A stretch of DNA of 64,000 nucleotides from Lysobacter sp. HDW10 (GCF_011300685.1 NZ_CP049864.1:1170885-1234884); one strand, 5' to 3'. Counted from the stretch's first letter, positions 8,364-19,140 are shown. Notes: generated by a model not told the origin, from the letters alone. Numbers and translations are program-made.

Positions 8364-9188
8364 TTAGTTCATCTTATTGAGGACCGCCACAGTCGGGCGT
8401 GCCAAATTCAGTGTGTAGAAGTGCAAGGCGGGCGCGCCGCCTTGCAACAGACGATCACACAAGCCTGCGACCACTTCTGCACCGAAGTCACGCACGGCGG
8501 CGACATCGTCGCCCAAGCCCTGCATACGCTGCATGATCCAGCGTGGAATCTCAGCACCACAGCCTTCAGAGAAGCGACGCAATTGGCTGAAATTTGAAAT
8601 GGGCATGATGCCGGGCACGATAGGGATGGTGACACCTAAACGCTGCACATCGTCGACAAAGCGGAAGTAGGCGTCTGCATTGTAGAAATATTGGGTGATC
8701 GCAACATCGGCACCCGCATCGACCTTACGCTTGAAGTTCTTCAAATCAGATTGCGCGTCGCGTGATTGCGGATGCGTTTCCGGGTACGCGCCGACGGCAA
8801 TATTGAAGTAGTCACCGTGTTCTCTACGAATCAGTTCGATGAGATCAGACGCGAATTGAAGCTCACCCACTTGCCCCATGCCAGAGGGCATATCCCCGCG
8901 CAATGCGACCACCTTGCGGCAATCGAGCGAACGATATTCGGCGAGCAAGGCGCGTAGTTCTTCGCGGCTTCCACCCATGCAAGAAATGTGCGGCACGGCA
9001 TCTACAGCATGCTTTGTGCGCAAGCGGCGAATTGTTTCTGCGGTGTAGGTCAAAGTCGAGCCGCCAGCGCCAAACGTGCATGACACGTAGTCCGGCGCAA
9101 ATGGCTTTAGCTTTTCGACCGTGCGATCCAGCTGCGCTTGCTGGTCTTCCGTTTTCGGGGGATAGAACTCGAAGGAAATATTGGACAT
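8364..9188 (-). CDS. metF: Methylenetetrahydrofolate reductase
   Basis: MetF reduces 5,10-methylene-THF to 5-methyl-THF, the methyl donor for methionine synthase, using FAD and NADH. The 274-residue protein opens SFEFYPPKTEDQQAQL. The conserved barrel segments SCTFGAGGSTLTYTAETI, HISCMGGSREELRALLAEY and VVALRGDMPSG carry the folate and FAD contacts. ITQYFYNADAYFRFVDDV and PGIMPISNFSQ follow in family order. It lies downstream of ahcY on the same strand but behind an ahcY terminator, with its own promoter holding a methionine-type palindrome, so it can be controlled separately. Confidence 0.96.
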   Translation of the reverse strand: MSNISFEFYPPKTEDQQAQLDRTVEKLKPFAPDYVSCTFGAGGSTLTYTAETIRRLRTKHAVDAVPHISCMGGSREELRALLAEYRSLDCRKVVALRGDMPSGMGQVGELQFASDLIELIRREHGDYFNIAVGAYPETHPQSRDAQSDLKNFKRKVDAGADVAITQYFYNADAYFRFVDDVQRLGVTIPIVPGIMPISNFSQLRRFSEGCGAEIPRWIMQRMQGLGDDVAAVRDFGAEVVAGLCDRLLQGGAPALHFYTLNLARPTVAVLNKMN

Positions 9189-9220
9189 GGCTTCAGACAG
9201 TGACGCGGGGTGATGTGGAT

Positions 9221-9250
9221 ACTATATCGCTTCATCGCGATGAAAGTGAA
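9221..9250 (-). promoter_or_regulatory. metF promoter with methionine-regulon palindrome in the spacer
   Basis: On the minus strand a -35-like TTCACT (9250-9245) and a -10 TATAGT (9226-9221) are 18 nt apart. The perfect palindrome TTCATCGCGATGAA (9231-9244) fills the spacer, a classic repressor position. The same core stands upstream of metB. SamR, an ArsR-type regulator reported for Xanthomonadales methionine genes, is the likely ligand, by inference. Confidence 0.7.
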
Positions 9251-9266
9251 AACCTTCGCTCGAATA

Positions 9267-9294
9267 CAAAAAAACGGGCGGCGATGCGCCCGTT
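9267..9294 (-). terminator. Rho-independent terminator of ahcY
   Basis: Read on the minus strand: AACGGGCG, 6-nt loop, CGCCCGTT, then a run of T's (plus-strand A's at 9267-9272). It separates ahcY from metF transcription. Confidence 0.9.
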
Positions 9295-9318
9295 TCCCTG
9301 ATGCCTGACCGCGCTGTA

Positions 9319-10761
<1,443 letters not shown>

Positions 10762-10808
10762 GAATAGAAACTCTTTTCGTTAATGCAATAGGAAAGGCGG
10801 TGCTGCGA

Positions 10809-12044
10809 TTACTTCTTGAGCTTCGCAGCTTTGCGCAACTCTTCTGCGCGATCGGTCTTTTCCCAAGAGAAGGCCGTTGCGGTGTGCTTCTTGCCTTGGC
10901 CATCGAGATACGACACTTGTTCCGGCTTACGGCCGAAATGGCCGTACGAAGCAGTGCGCTGATAGATCGGATGAATCAGATCCAACATCTTGATGATGCC
11001 GTACGGACGAAGATCGAAATTCGCGCGGATCAGCTTTTCGATTTGCGCATCCGGAATCTTGCCGGTGCCAAACGTCGTAACCGAAATCGAAGTCGGTTCG
11101 GCCACGCCGATGGCGTAGGACACTTGCACTTCGCACTTGTCAGCCAAACCTGCCGCCACGATGTTCTTGGCAACATAGCGCGCAGCATACGCAGCCGAGC
11201 GATCGACCTTCGACGGATCCTTACCTGAGAATGCGCCGCCGCCGTGACGGGCCATGCCGCCGTAGGTGTCAACGATGATCTTGCGACCGGTCAAGCCGCA
11301 GTCACCCACCGGACCGCCGATCACGAAGATACCGGTCGGGTTGATGTGCACCTTGTTCTTCGGCAACGATTCGTACCACTTCTTCGGTAGCACGGGTTTC
11401 AAGATGTTTTCGCGCACGGCTTCGATCAAGTCTTTTTGCTTGATGTCTGGATCGTGTTGGGTCGACAGCACAACGGCGTCGAGACCTTGGATCTTGTGGT
11501 CGCCGTCGCTGTACTTCAGCGTGACTTGGCTCTTCGCGTCCGGACGTAACCATTTCAACTTGCCGTTCTTGCGCACCTTGGCTTGTTGTTCCACCAAACG
11601 GTGGCTGTAGTACACCGGTGCCGGCATGAATTCTGGCGCTTCATTGCAGGCATAGCCGAACATCAGGCCTTGGTCGCCTGCGCCCATTTCTTCCGGCTTC
11701 TTGGCTTTCTTCTTGGTGCCGTCGACACCCGCGGCGATATCCGGCGACTGCTTGCCCAACATATTGATGATGGCGCAGGTATGGCCGTCGAAACCGACGT
11801 TGGAATTGTTGTAGCCGATGTCATTGATGACTTTGCGGGCGAGATCTTCGATGTCGACCCACGCATCGGTGGTGACTTCGCCGGCGACAATCGCCGCACC
11901 TGTTTTCACCATGGTTTCGCAGGCCACGCGGGCGCGCTTGTCCTGGCTCAAAATCGCATCAAGGACGGCGTCCGAGATTTGATCGGCAATCTTGTCCGGA
12001 TGACCTTCTGACACCGATTCAGAGGTGAAAAGGTAGTTCGACAT
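10809..12044 (-). CDS. metK: S-adenosylmethionine synthetase
   Basis: MetK makes SAM from methionine and ATP. The 411-residue protein carries [20 protein letters not shown] at the N-terminus (ATP and Mg contacts), [15 protein letters not shown], and the P-loop-like region [19 protein letters not shown]. The ATG at 12044 has AAGGAT upstream at 6 nt. A degenerate methionine-type palindrome overlaps a probable -10 just upstream. It is followed by ahcY. The gene is almost certainly essential. Confidence 0.97.
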   Translation of the reverse strand: MSNYLFTSESVSEGHPDKIADQISDAVLDAILSQDKRARVACETMVKTGAAIVAGEVTTDAWVDIEDLARKVINDIGYNNSNVGFDGHTCAIINMLGKQSPDIAAGVDGTKKKAKKPEEMGAGDQGLMFGYACNEAPEFMPAPVYYSHRLVEQQAKVRKNGKLKWLRPDAKSQVTLKYSDGDHKIQGLDAVVLSTQHDPDIKQKDLIEAVRENILKPVLPKKWYESLPKNKVHINPTGIFVIGGPVGDCGLTGRKIIVDTYGGMARHGGGAFSGKDPSKVDRSAAYAARYVAKNIVAAGLADKCEVQVSYAIGVAEPTSISVTTFGTGKIPDAQIEKLIRANFDLRPYGIIKMLDLIHPIYQRTASYGHFGRKPEQVSYLDGQGKKHTATAFSWEKTDRAEELRKAAKLKK

Positions 12045-12055
12045 CGTTATATCCT

Positions 12056-12075
12056 TTTATGCGGATGAAAAGATA
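12056..12075 (-). promoter_or_regulatory. metK promoter with degenerate methionine-type operator
   Basis: Minus strand: -10 TATCTT (12075-12070) directly abuts TTCATCCGCATAAA (12069-12056), which differs from the metB palindrome at two positions of the right half. A possible -35, TTGCCT, lies 16 nt further up. Operator assignment rests on similarity to the metF and metB sites. Confidence 0.5.
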
Positions 12076-12105
12076 AGGCTGGCAATGATACAGGCAATTG
12101 TCAGA

Positions 12106-13113
12106 TTATGCCGCCCGGTTATTTAGCTGCGGTTGCCGAACTTTGTTCAGGTTCAAAGCATCGAAATAGTCGCGTGTTTGTTCACGTTGCAGGCGGGCAC
12201 TGGTAGCCGCATTGACCACGGCTCGGAAACTCGCATTCTCGGGCCGATCCTTTGCATACCAACCTAGGTGCTTGCGCGCAATGCGGACGCCCATGTCCTC
12301 ACCGTAAAACGCATGCAGCGCATCCAGGTGGCTTAATAGAATGTCTCGCACTTCGCCGAGCTCGATGGGTGGCAAGGTCTCACCCGTTGCCAGGTAATGC
12401 GCGATCTCGCGAAATAGCCAAGGGCGCCCCTGCGCGGCGCGCCCCACCATGACGGCATCGCAGCCGGTGTCGCGTAGCACCTGTGCTGCACGTTCGGGCG
12501 AGTCGATGTCGCCATTGGCAATCACAGGAATGCGCACGCGCGATTTAATCTGCGCCACCGTGTCGTGTTCGGCGATACCGGTGTAATGCTGATCGCGGGT
12601 GCGACCATGCACCGTCAATGCGGCAATGCCACTGTCTTCCGCGATATGCGCCAGTTCGGGTGCATTTTTGACTGCTGCGCACCAGCCGGTGCGCATTTTC
12701 ATCGTCACCGGGACGTCAACGGCACGCACCACCGCTTTCAAAATGTCTGCAGCGCGTTGCTCGTCTTGCATCAATGCGGAACCCGCCCACGCATTGCACA
12801 CTTTCTTGGCCGGGCAGCCGAAATTCAAATCGATGATTTGCGCGCCATGTGCCGCGTTGAAGCGTGCAGCCTCGGCCAACTGCTGTGGGTCGGTTCCCGC
12901 AATCTGCACACTCACCGGCGAGGGCTCGCCGGCGTGGTCCATGCGAAGCATCGATTTCTTCGTTTGCCAAAAGCGCGGATCGCTGATGGTCATCTCGGAC
13001 ACTGCGAGACCCGCGCCCAAGCGCTTGCACAACAAGCGGAATGGCTTGTCAGTGACCCCGGCCATCGGGGCCAGGATCACCTTGGGTTCAATTCGATGCG
13101 GCCCGATGTACAT
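12106..13113 (-). CDS. dusB: tRNA-dihydrouridine synthase B
   Basis: An FMN enzyme of 335 residues that reduces uridines in the tRNA D-loop. It opens MYIGPHRIEPKVILAPMAGV and has DLNFGCPAKKVCNAWAGSAL with the catalytic cysteine, TMKMRTGW, LTVHGRTRDQHYTG and ANGDIDSPE, in the expected order for DusB. Unlike enteric bacteria there is no fis gene behind it; metK follows instead. The ATG at 13113 has TAGAAT exactly 6 nt upstream and no Shine-Dalgarno, so it is probably a leaderless message. Confidence 0.93.
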   Translation of the reverse strand: MYIGPHRIEPKVILAPMAGVTDKPFRLLCKRLGAGLAVSEMTISDPRFWQTKKSMLRMDHAGEPSPVSVQIAGTDPQQLAEAARFNAAHGAQIIDLNFGCPAKKVCNAWAGSALMQDEQRAADILKAVVRAVDVPVTMKMRTGWCAAVKNAPELAHIAEDSGIAALTVHGRTRDQHYTGIAEHDTVAQIKSRVRIPVIANGDIDSPERAAQVLRDTGCDAVMVGRAAQGRPWLFREIAHYLATGETLPPIELGEVRDILLSHLDALHAFYGEDMGVRIARKHLGWYAKDRPENASFRAVVNAATSARLQREQTRDYFDALNLNKVRQPQLNNRAA

Positions 13114-13125
13114 GCGCCCATTCTA
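13114..13125 (-). promoter_or_regulatory. -10 box placing the dusB transcript start at its ATG
   Basis: Minus strand TAGAAT (13125-13120), then GGGCGC, then the ATG at 13113. The predicted +1 coincides with the start codon. No clear -35. Confidence 0.55.
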
Positions 13126-13146
13126 AATGAACGCGATAGCGGCGCC

Positions 13147-14385
13147 TCAGCGTGTCGTGTCGTGCTTGTATCGGAACAACACCACAAACGCCACCGCCAT
13201 GGCCAGCGCATAGGCCGCAAAGCTCAACCAGATGCCGTGCCAGTCCTTCACGCCGTCTGCCGCGGTGAACCAGGTGTCGATGACATAGCCGGCAATCAAA
13301 CTTCCGAGCACGGCGCCCACACCATTGGTCATCAGCATGAACAGACCTTGTGCCGATGCGCGAATACGCGGATCGCTCTGCTGTTCAACAAACAAGGAGC
13401 CCGAGATGTTGAAGAAGTCGAAGGCCATGCCGTAGACAATGCACGAGAGGATGATCATCCAAAGACCATCACCGGGGTTACCGAAAGCAAACAAGCCGAA
13501 GCGCAGGCACCACGCGATCATGCTGATCGTCATCACCCACTTGATACCCATGCGACGCAAGAAGAAAGGAATCGCCAGAATGAACAGCGTTTCCGAAATT
13601 TGCGAAATCGACATGATCATCGCGGGATACTTCACCGCCAAGGTGTCTTTGTAGAGCGGGTTGTTTTCAAACTCGCCTAAGAATGTGCCGCCGTAGGCGT
13701 TGGTCAGTTGCAGCGCAGCGCCCAACAGCATGGCAAAAATGAAGAAGATCGCCATTTGTGGATTGCGGAACAAGCGGAACGCATTAAAACCCAATGCATC
13801 CACCCACGTGCCTTCGGTATTGCGTTCGAGCTTTGGCGGGCACGGCGGCAGGGTGAAGGCGTAAATGCCCAGACCAATCGCAGCAATAGCGGCGACATAA
13901 AATTGCATAGCCGACTTTTCAAAGCCCAACAAGCTGGTACACCACATCGCCGCAATGAAGCCGACGGTGCCCCACACACGAATCGGCGGGAAGTCGCGCA
14001 CGACATCCAACTGCTCACGCTTCAGTGCGTTATAGGCAACGGTAATGGCCAGCGAGATGGTCGGCATGTAACAAATCATCGCGGCGAGCATGACCCAGAA
14101 CATGGCTTGCGGACTACCGGCATTCGGCATCGCAAACAAACACACTGCCCCCAAGATATGCAAGATGCCGTACAAGCGTTCTGCATTGATCCAACGATCT
14201 GCGACGATGCCCATCAGAGCCGGCATAAACAACGACGCGATACCCATGGTCGAAAACATGGCGCCGAAACTCGTGCCTGGCCAACCTTTGTTTTCAAACC
14301 AATAACGCCCAATGGTGATGAGCCACGCCCCCCATACATAGAACTGGAAGAAGTTCATGACGATCAGGCGTAGTTTTAGGCTCAT
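13147..14385 (-). CDS. Nucleoside:H+ symporter family MFS permease (NupG/XapB-like)
   Basis: A 412-residue integral membrane protein with about 12 hydrophobic segments. It begins MSLKLRLIVMNFFQFYVWGA, a start typical of the nucleoside:H+ symporter family, and has MGIVADRWINAERLYGILH between early helices and a long cytoplasmic loop near residue 200. It probably imports nucleosides for salvage. It lies behind the diguanylate cyclase on the same strand (35-nt gap) and before dusB. A TTGACC sits upstream, but the -10 is weak. Substrate specificity cannot be read from sequence. Confidence 0.82.
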   Translation of the reverse strand: MSLKLRLIVMNFFQFYVWGAWLITIGRYWFENKGWPGTSFGAMFSTMGIASLFMPALMGIVADRWINAERLYGILHILGAVCLFAMPNAGSPQAMFWVMLAAMICYMPTISLAITVAYNALKREQLDVVRDFPPIRVWGTVGFIAAMWCTSLLGFEKSAMQFYVAAIAAIGLGIYAFTLPPCPPKLERNTEGTWVDALGFNAFRLFRNPQMAIFFIFAMLLGAALQLTNAYGGTFLGEFENNPLYKDTLAVKYPAMIMSISQISETLFILAIPFFLRRMGIKWVMTISMIAWCLRFGLFAFGNPGDGLWMIILSCIVYGMAFDFFNISGSLFVEQQSDPRIRASAQGLFMLMTNGVGAVLGSLIAGYVIDTWFTAADGVKDWHGIWLSFAAYALAMAVAFVVLFRYKHDTTR

Positions 14386-14420
14386 GGGCTAGGCATCGAT
14401 GCGATTTCCCCTAGTGTGGG

Positions 14421-15530
14421 TCAATCTAGGTGGCGGACGCAATTGCGACCTGAGAGTTTTGCTAGGCGAAGGCGTCGATCGGCAGCACCCAGTAGATGTG
14501 TGACCGTGGGACCATCCTTGCCTTGCTCTGCGATCCCTGAGCTCAGCGTTACTTGTATGACGCTGTCTGCTAAAGGCGTATTGAACTGGCTCACTTCCAA
14601 CGCGCGGCGGATACGCTCAACGCGTTCGCGCGCCACTTCTGCGTCTGCATGAATGAGCAAGCCAAATTCTTCGCCGCCCAAACGACCGACGGTATCCGGC
14701 GCCATCACATTCGAAAGGATGACCGAGATCACATGGACCAATGCTTCATCGCCCGCTTGATGTCCAATCTCGTCGTTGATGCGTTTGAAGTGATCGAGGT
14801 CAACAATGGCAATGCTCAACGGTCTGCCAGCGTGTTGTGATTGTTCAAGCTGCTGTTTGGCCTGATGCAAAAACCAGTTTCGATTCGGGATGCCGGTCAA
14901 ACTGTCGGTTCCCGACATGTTTGACAGCCGACGCATTCGCGCAACAATCGTCGCGGAGAGCACGGTCGCAATCAACAGCACCACGCAACGTTGACCCACC
15001 GTGGTCCAGAGCGCCGTGCCGTAATTCACGGAGACGAGCTCAGACGGCGTCGAGTGCGTAAAAATCCAGTGGGCGAGCATCAAGTATTGCGATATGGCCA
15101 AGCCGCCGGCAAACAGCGTGAGCCGCGCATCATTGCGCAGACACGTCATCATCAGATTGGTGAGATAGAACTCCCAGATGACAAAACTGTTCAGCCCGGC
15201 AGCGTGCTCGTGTTGCGACAATAAGAAGAGAAAAAACGTTGTACTGGTGACGTCATACGCGGTACTTGCCCAAGGCAGCCAAACATAGCGCCCACGGTTT
15301 CTCGCCAATGCCCACCAAACCAAGCCGAGGAAGACAGCGAATCCCGCCCCCAAGAAGCCGATAAAATTTTCATGGGATGGGCCACCCAACAATGTGTTGA
15401 TGATGGGCGGCAGAAACAAAAGGAGTGACAATCCGACGCGAATTTGCGAGACAAGGTATTCACCTCCAGCACCGAGCTCGAGCATGATCTTGTCTGGTGC
15501 CGCAAAGAATGCCCTCGTTCGCTTGATCAC
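14421..15530 (-). CDS. Membrane-bound diguanylate cyclase (GGEEF) with multi-TM sensor
   Basis: A 369-residue protein with a six-to-seven-helix membrane domain (about residues 25-205) and a C-terminal GGDEF domain (about 215-369). The active site reads GRLGGEEF, an active variant of GGDEF. Other conserved parts are DSLTGIPNRNWF and IVDLDHFKRINDEIGHQAGD. The product-inhibition I-site (RxxD, five residues before the active site) reads MAPD, so feedback by c-di-GMP is probably lost. The start is a GTG at 15530 with AGGGA upstream. The membrane part is not a MASE domain I can name. It diverges from the aldo-keto reductase. Confidence 0.88.
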   Translation of the reverse strand: MIKRTRAFFAAPDKIMLELGAGGEYLVSQIRVGLSLLLFLPPIINTLLGGPSHENFIGFLGAGFAVFLGLVWWALARNRGRYVWLPWASTAYDVTSTTFFLFLLSQHEHAAGLNSFVIWEFYLTNLMMTCLRNDARLTLFAGGLAISQYLMLAHWIFTHSTPSELVSVNYGTALWTTVGQRCVVLLIATVLSATIVARMRRLSNMSGTDSLTGIPNRNWFLHQAKQQLEQSQHAGRPLSIAIVDLDHFKRINDEIGHQAGDEALVHVISVILSNVMAPDTVGRLGGEEFGLLIHADAEVARERVERIRRALEVSQFNTPLADSVIQVTLSSGIAEQGKDGPTVTHLLGAADRRLRLAKLSGRNCVRHLD

Positions 15531-15608
15531 AGACTTCCCTCACAATGTGCAAAGCGGCGCCATACGGGATGGCAGGGCGCTTGAGCCAGACTATATCAGG
15601 AGGATTCG

Positions 15609-16571
15609 ATGGAGTATCGACGATTGGGTCGAGCGGGGCTGCAACTGTCTGCCTTGTCTCTCGGCGCGTGGCTGACCTTTGGGCGCGGTAGTGCGCGTGG
15701 CGAAGCCCGCAATCTCGTGGCGGCGGCGTGGGACCACGGGGTCAATTTCTTCGACAACGCAGAAGTCTATGGTCACGGCGAGGGCGAACAAGTCATGGGC
15801 GACGTCATCGCCGATTTGCGTTTGCCGCGCGATGGCTATGTTGTTTCCAGCAAGGCCTTCTTCGGATCTGTGAAAGGCCCGTTGCCGACGCAGCGCGGAT
15901 TGTCGCGCAAGCATTTGCACGATGCCTGTCATGCAGCCATGCGCCGTTTGCGTGTCGACTATTTGGATTTGTACTACTGCCATCGTCCGGACGACGAAGT
16001 GCCCTTGGAAGAAATCGTCATGACCATGGATGCCTTGGTGAGACAAGGCAAGGTGATGTACTGGGGTACGTCTGAATGGCCCGCTTCCCAAATTCAAGAG
16101 GCCTTACGCATAGCCGATGCGCACGGCTGGGTCGGACCCAGCATGGAGCAGCCGCAATACAACGTCTTGGTGCGTGAACGATTTGAGCAAGAGTACGCAC
16201 GCCTATTCGACGAGTGGGGTCTTGGTGCGACCACTTGGTCGCCATTGGCGTCAGGTTTGCTGACAGGTAAATACGCTGATGGCATTCCGGAAGGTTCACG
16301 CCTTGCGCAAGCGCGAAATGCGTGGCTGCTGGAAGACATGCAAAGCGACGGACAAAACCGGATGACGCGTGCGAGTGCGTTTGCGGCGCTTGCGCGTTCG
16401 CGTGATTTGGATCCCGCGCAGTTGGCGATTGCTTGGGTGCTGTCGAATCCAAAAGTAACAAGTGTGATTCTGGGTGCAAGCTCGGTGGCGCAGCTTCTCA
16501 AGAATCTACAGGCACTGGCGTATGTTGGCAGCATCGATGAAGCGCTCAGCGAGGCCATTTCCGCGCTGTAG
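15609..16571 (+). CDS. Aldo/keto reductase of the voltage-gated K-channel beta-subunit type
   Basis: A 320-residue NADPH-dependent TIM-barrel oxidoreductase. Catalytic residues are visible in order: Asp and Tyr in FFDNAEVYGHGEGE, Lys in VVSSKAFFG, His in YYCHRPDD. The NADPH loop is VILGASSVAQLLKNL. It matches the Kv-beta/YghZ branch, which reduces aldehydes such as methylglyoxal and acts in detoxification. AGGAGG stands 5 nt before the ATG. It is a single-gene unit between the divergent cyclase and the SPFH gene. The physiological substrate is unknown. Confidence 0.88.
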   Translation: MEYRRLGRAGLQLSALSLGAWLTFGRGSARGEARNLVAAAWDHGVNFFDNAEVYGHGEGEQVMGDVIADLRLPRDGYVVSSKAFFGSVKGPLPTQRGLSRKHLHDACHAAMRRLRVDYLDLYYCHRPDDEVPLEEIVMTMDALVRQGKVMYWGTSEWPASQIQEALRIADAHGWVGPSMEQPQYNVLVRERFEQEYARLFDEWGLGATTWSPLASGLLTGKYADGIPEGSRLAQARNAWLLEDMQSDGQNRMTRASAFAALARSRDLDPAQLAIAWVLSNPKVTSVILGASSVAQLLKNLQALAYVGSIDEALSEAISAL

Positions 16572-16637
16572 CGCGGCGAAGGCGTACGGTTAAAGCAGGT
16601 AAACTCGAATCATCTGAAATAGAAGGGGTAGGGCAAC

Positions 16638-17561
16638 ATGGGTCTTTCTTTATTGACTGCGGTCATCGTCATCGCCGGTGTCATTCTGTTGGCGAAAGCA
16701 GTCCGGATTGTGCCGCAAGGTTGGGAGTGGACCGTAGAGACGTTTGGTCGCTACACCGCGACCTTGCGCCCGGGCTTGCATCTGTTGGTGCCGATCTATC
16801 AAAACGTCGGTCGCAAGATCAACATGATGGAACAAGTGATGGACGTGCCCAGCCAAGACGTCATCACCAAGGACAACGCAGTCGTAAAAGTCGACGGTGT
16901 GGTCTTCTTCCAAGTCTTGGATGCAGCCAAAGCCGCATATGAAGTGGCACAACTTGAAATCGCCATTCTCAACTTGGTGATGACTAACATCCGGACCTCA
17001 ATCGGTTCGATGGATTTGGACGAGTCCTTGTCGAAGCGCGACGAAATCAACTCCAAAGTGTTGTTAGCGGTCGATGCGGCGACGCATCCGTGGGGGATGA
17101 AAGTCAATCGCATCGAGTTGAAAGACATTCAACCGCCGCGCGACTTGGTGGATTCGATGGCACGCCAGATGAAGGCGGAACGTGAAAAGCGCGCCAACAT
17201 TCTCGAGGCCGAAGGTTTGCGTCAAGCTGAAATTCTGCGCGCTGAAGGCGAGAAGCAAGGTGCGATTCTGTCGGCCGAAGGTAAGAAAGAAGCCGCCTTC
17301 CGCGAAGCAGAAGCGCGTGAACGTTTGGCAGAGGCAGAAGCCCGCGCGACGCAAATGGTGTCTGACGCCATTTCCAGCGGCAACGTTCAGGCCATCAACT
17401 ACTTTGTGGCACAGAAATATATTGAGGCGTTCAAGGCACTGGCCGAAGCGCCGAATCAAAAGTTCGTCATGATGCCGATGGAATCCAGCGCCATGTTGGG
17501 CAGCCTGGCCGGCATTGGTGAATTGGCCAAGGAAGCACTCAACGTCAATAAGGTGAAGTGA
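16638..17561 (+). CDS. SPFH/band-7 membrane protein (stomatin/QmcA-like)
   Basis: A 307-residue protein with one N-terminal membrane anchor (about residues 2-20) followed by the SPFH domain (ETFGRYTATLRPGLHLLVPI, DVPSQDVITKDNAVVKVDGV). A charged Ala/Glu coiled coil (about 180-245, repeats of EAEGLRQAEILRAEG type) and a short C-terminal tail follow. Such proteins form large oligomeric rings that organise membrane microdomains and assist FtsH-type proteases. The stop codon overlaps the start of an NfeD-like gene, the usual partner, so the two form an operon. Confidence 0.9.
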   Translation: MGLSLLTAVIVIAGVILLAKAVRIVPQGWEWTVETFGRYTATLRPGLHLLVPIYQNVGRKINMMEQVMDVPSQDVITKDNAVVKVDGVVFFQVLDAAKAAYEVAQLEIAILNLVMTNIRTSIGSMDLDESLSKRDEINSKVLLAVDAATHPWGMKVNRIELKDIQPPRDLVDSMARQMKAEREKRANILEAEGLRQAEILRAEGEKQGAILSAEGKKEAAFREAEARERLAEAEARATQMVSDAISSGNVQAINYFVAQKYIEAFKALAEAPNQKFVMMPMESSAMLGSLAGIGELAKEALNVNKVK

Positions 17562-17989
17562 TGCGTCCTGAACTCATTGCTTGGGCGGTGATCGCCTTGA
17601 GCCTGATGGCGGCAGAAGCGTTTGCGCCCGGTGCGTTTCTGATTTGGCTCGGATTCGCCGCCGCCATCGTTTTTGTCGTTCTATTGATCGCGCCGCTCCC
17701 GATCGTGGCGCAGGTCACGATCTTCGTCGTGCTCGGATTCGTGTTTGCCGTCGTTTATAGGAAGTACTTCCGCAAAGACAAAGCGCCGACCGATCAACCC
17801 GGGCTCAATCGCCGCGCGGAAACCCTCGTCGGTCAGGTCTTACACGTCCCCGGCGGGATTCGCGACGGATTGGGGAAAGTCCAGATTGCCGACGCGCTTT
17901 GGAATGTCCGTGGTGCGGACGTTGCCGAGGGCGCACGCGTGCGTGTGGTGCGGACCGACGGCATGGAGCTTTTCGTCGAGCCCGAGTAA
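17561..17989 (+). CDS. NfeD-like membrane protein, partner of the SPFH protein
   Basis: A 142-residue protein with two or three N-terminal hydrophobic helices (about residues 3-65) and a soluble OB-fold NfeD domain (about 80-142: LVGQVLHVPGGIRDGLGKVQ, GARVRVVRTDGMELFVEPE). The ATG shares its A with the upstream TGA stop (TGATG); a GTG three bases earlier is an alternative. AAGG lies 7 nt upstream. Pairing with an SPFH gene is one of the most conserved neighbourhoods of this family and implies joint work in membrane quality control. Confidence 0.87.
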   Translation: MRPELIAWAVIALSLMAAEAFAPGAFLIWLGFAAAIVFVVLLIAPLPIVAQVTIFVVLGFVFAVVYRKYFRKDKAPTDQPGLNRRAETLVGQVLHVPGGIRDGLGKVQIADALWNVRGADVAEGARVRVVRTDGMELFVEPE

Positions 17990-18001
17990 GGAGCAAAGTG
18001 C

Positions 18002-18028
18002 GATAATCGCGCTTTCACCGAAAGCGCG
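18002..18028 (+). promoter_or_regulatory. gcvT leader: -10 candidate and GC-rich hairpin
   Basis: GATAAT (18002-18007) is directly followed by CGCGCTTT (18008-18015), loop CACCG, AAAGCGCG (18021-18028), 9 nt before the gcvT ATG. The hairpin would sit at the very 5' end of the message. The leader is too short for a glycine riboswitch. Confidence 0.4.
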
Positions 18029-18036
18029 AGAGCACG

Positions 18037-19140
18037 ATGACCGATAAGACCATACTGAACGAGACCCACCGCGCCATGGGTGCAAAGATGGTGGACTTCG
18101 GCGGTTGGGATATGCCGATCCACTACGGGTCGCAGATTGATGAACACCACTTGGTGCGCAAAGACGCCGGGATGTTCGACGTGTCACATATGACGGTCGT
18201 CGATCTGGAAGGTGCGCGAACGCGCGAATTCCTGCGTCACTTGGTGGCCAACAACGTTGACAAGCTCAAAGTGGAAGGCAAGGCGCTGTATACCGCAATG
18301 CTGAACCCGCAAGGCGGGGTCATCGATGATCTGATCATCTACTTCATTCGCGAAGACGGCTTCCGATTGGTGGTCAATGCGTCAACGCGTGAAAAGGACT
18401 TGGCGTGGATCAGCGCGCAAGCCAAACCCTTTAACGTCACCGTCACCGAGCGTCCGGAATTCGGCATGATCGCCGTACAAGGTCCGACTGCGCGTGAGCG
18501 CGTGGGCAGCTTGCTGCAGGAATCCGATCGCGCCCGCATTGCCAAGTTGGGTCGCTTTGCCGCAAGCGAAGCCACGACGACGACGGGCGTGCCGGTGTTC
18601 ATCGCGCGAACCGGTTACACCGGTGAAGACGGTTTCGAAATCATCGTGCCGCAAGAAAGCACGGTCGCGTTCTGGAATGCCTTGCACGCGGCGGGTGTCA
18701 AACCTGCGGGCTTGGGTGCGCGCGATACCTTGCGTCTTGAAGCCGGCATGAATCTCTATGGGCAAGACATGGATGAAACAGTTTCGCCTTACGAAGCGGC
18801 ATTGGGATGGACAGTGTCTTTGGATGAAGGTCGTGACTTCATCGGTCGCAGTGTCTTGGAAGCGCAAGCTGCCAATGGCGCACCGCGTCAAATGATTGCC
18901 TTGGTCATGGATGACAAAGGTGTGCTGCGTCACGGTCAACGCGTCCTGACCGACCACGGCGATGGTGAAATCTTGTCTGGCACCTTCTCGCCGACCATCG
19001 GCAAGGCGATCGCGTTTGCGCGTGTGCCGGCCGGCACGCCGGGCGACGTCCGCGTCGATATTCGCGGCAAGGAAGTCCCCGTTCGTGTGGTGAAATTCCC
19101 CTTCGTTCGCGAAGGCAAAATTGCCGATGGCATCGCTTAG
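18037..19140 (+). CDS. gcvT: Aminomethyltransferase, glycine cleavage T protein
   Basis: A 367-residue component of the glycine cleavage system. It takes the aminomethyl group from the lipoyl arm of GcvH, transfers the one-carbon unit to tetrahydrofolate and releases ammonia. It begins [21 protein letters not shown], with the catalytic region [14 protein letters not shown], folate-site [12 protein letters not shown] and [19 protein letters not shown]. gcvH follows 63 nt downstream. gcvP is not in the window. The product feeds the folate pool also used by MetF. Confidence 0.96.
   Translation: MTDKTILNETHRAMGAKMVDFGGWDMPIHYGSQIDEHHLVRKDAGMFDVSHMTVVDLEGARTREFLRHLVANNVDKLKVEGKALYTAMLNPQGGVIDDLIIYFIREDGFRLVVNASTREKDLAWISAQAKPFNVTVTERPEFGMIAVQGPTARERVGSLLQESDRARIAKLGRFAASEATTTTGVPVFIARTGYTGEDGFEIIVPQESTVAFWNALHAAGVKPAGLGARDTLRLEAGMNLYGQDMDETVSPYEAALGWTVSLDEGRDFIGRSVLEAQAANGAPRQMIALVMDDKGVLRHGQRVLTDHGDGEILSGTFSPTIGKAIAFARVPAGTPGDVRVDIRGKEVPVRVVKFPFVREGKIADGIA

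Noticed and set aside
10762-10808. SAH riboswitch upstream of ahcY
   Set aside because: The metK-ahcY gap is only 47 nt and shows no SAH aptamer pattern.
12045-12105. fis gene or remnant behind dusB
   Set aside because: The 61-nt gap holds the metK promoter and operator; nothing Fis-like is encoded.
17990-18036. Glycine riboswitch upstream of gcvT
   Set aside because: Only 47 nt between genes; a glycine aptamer needs about 100 nt and its conserved core is not seen.
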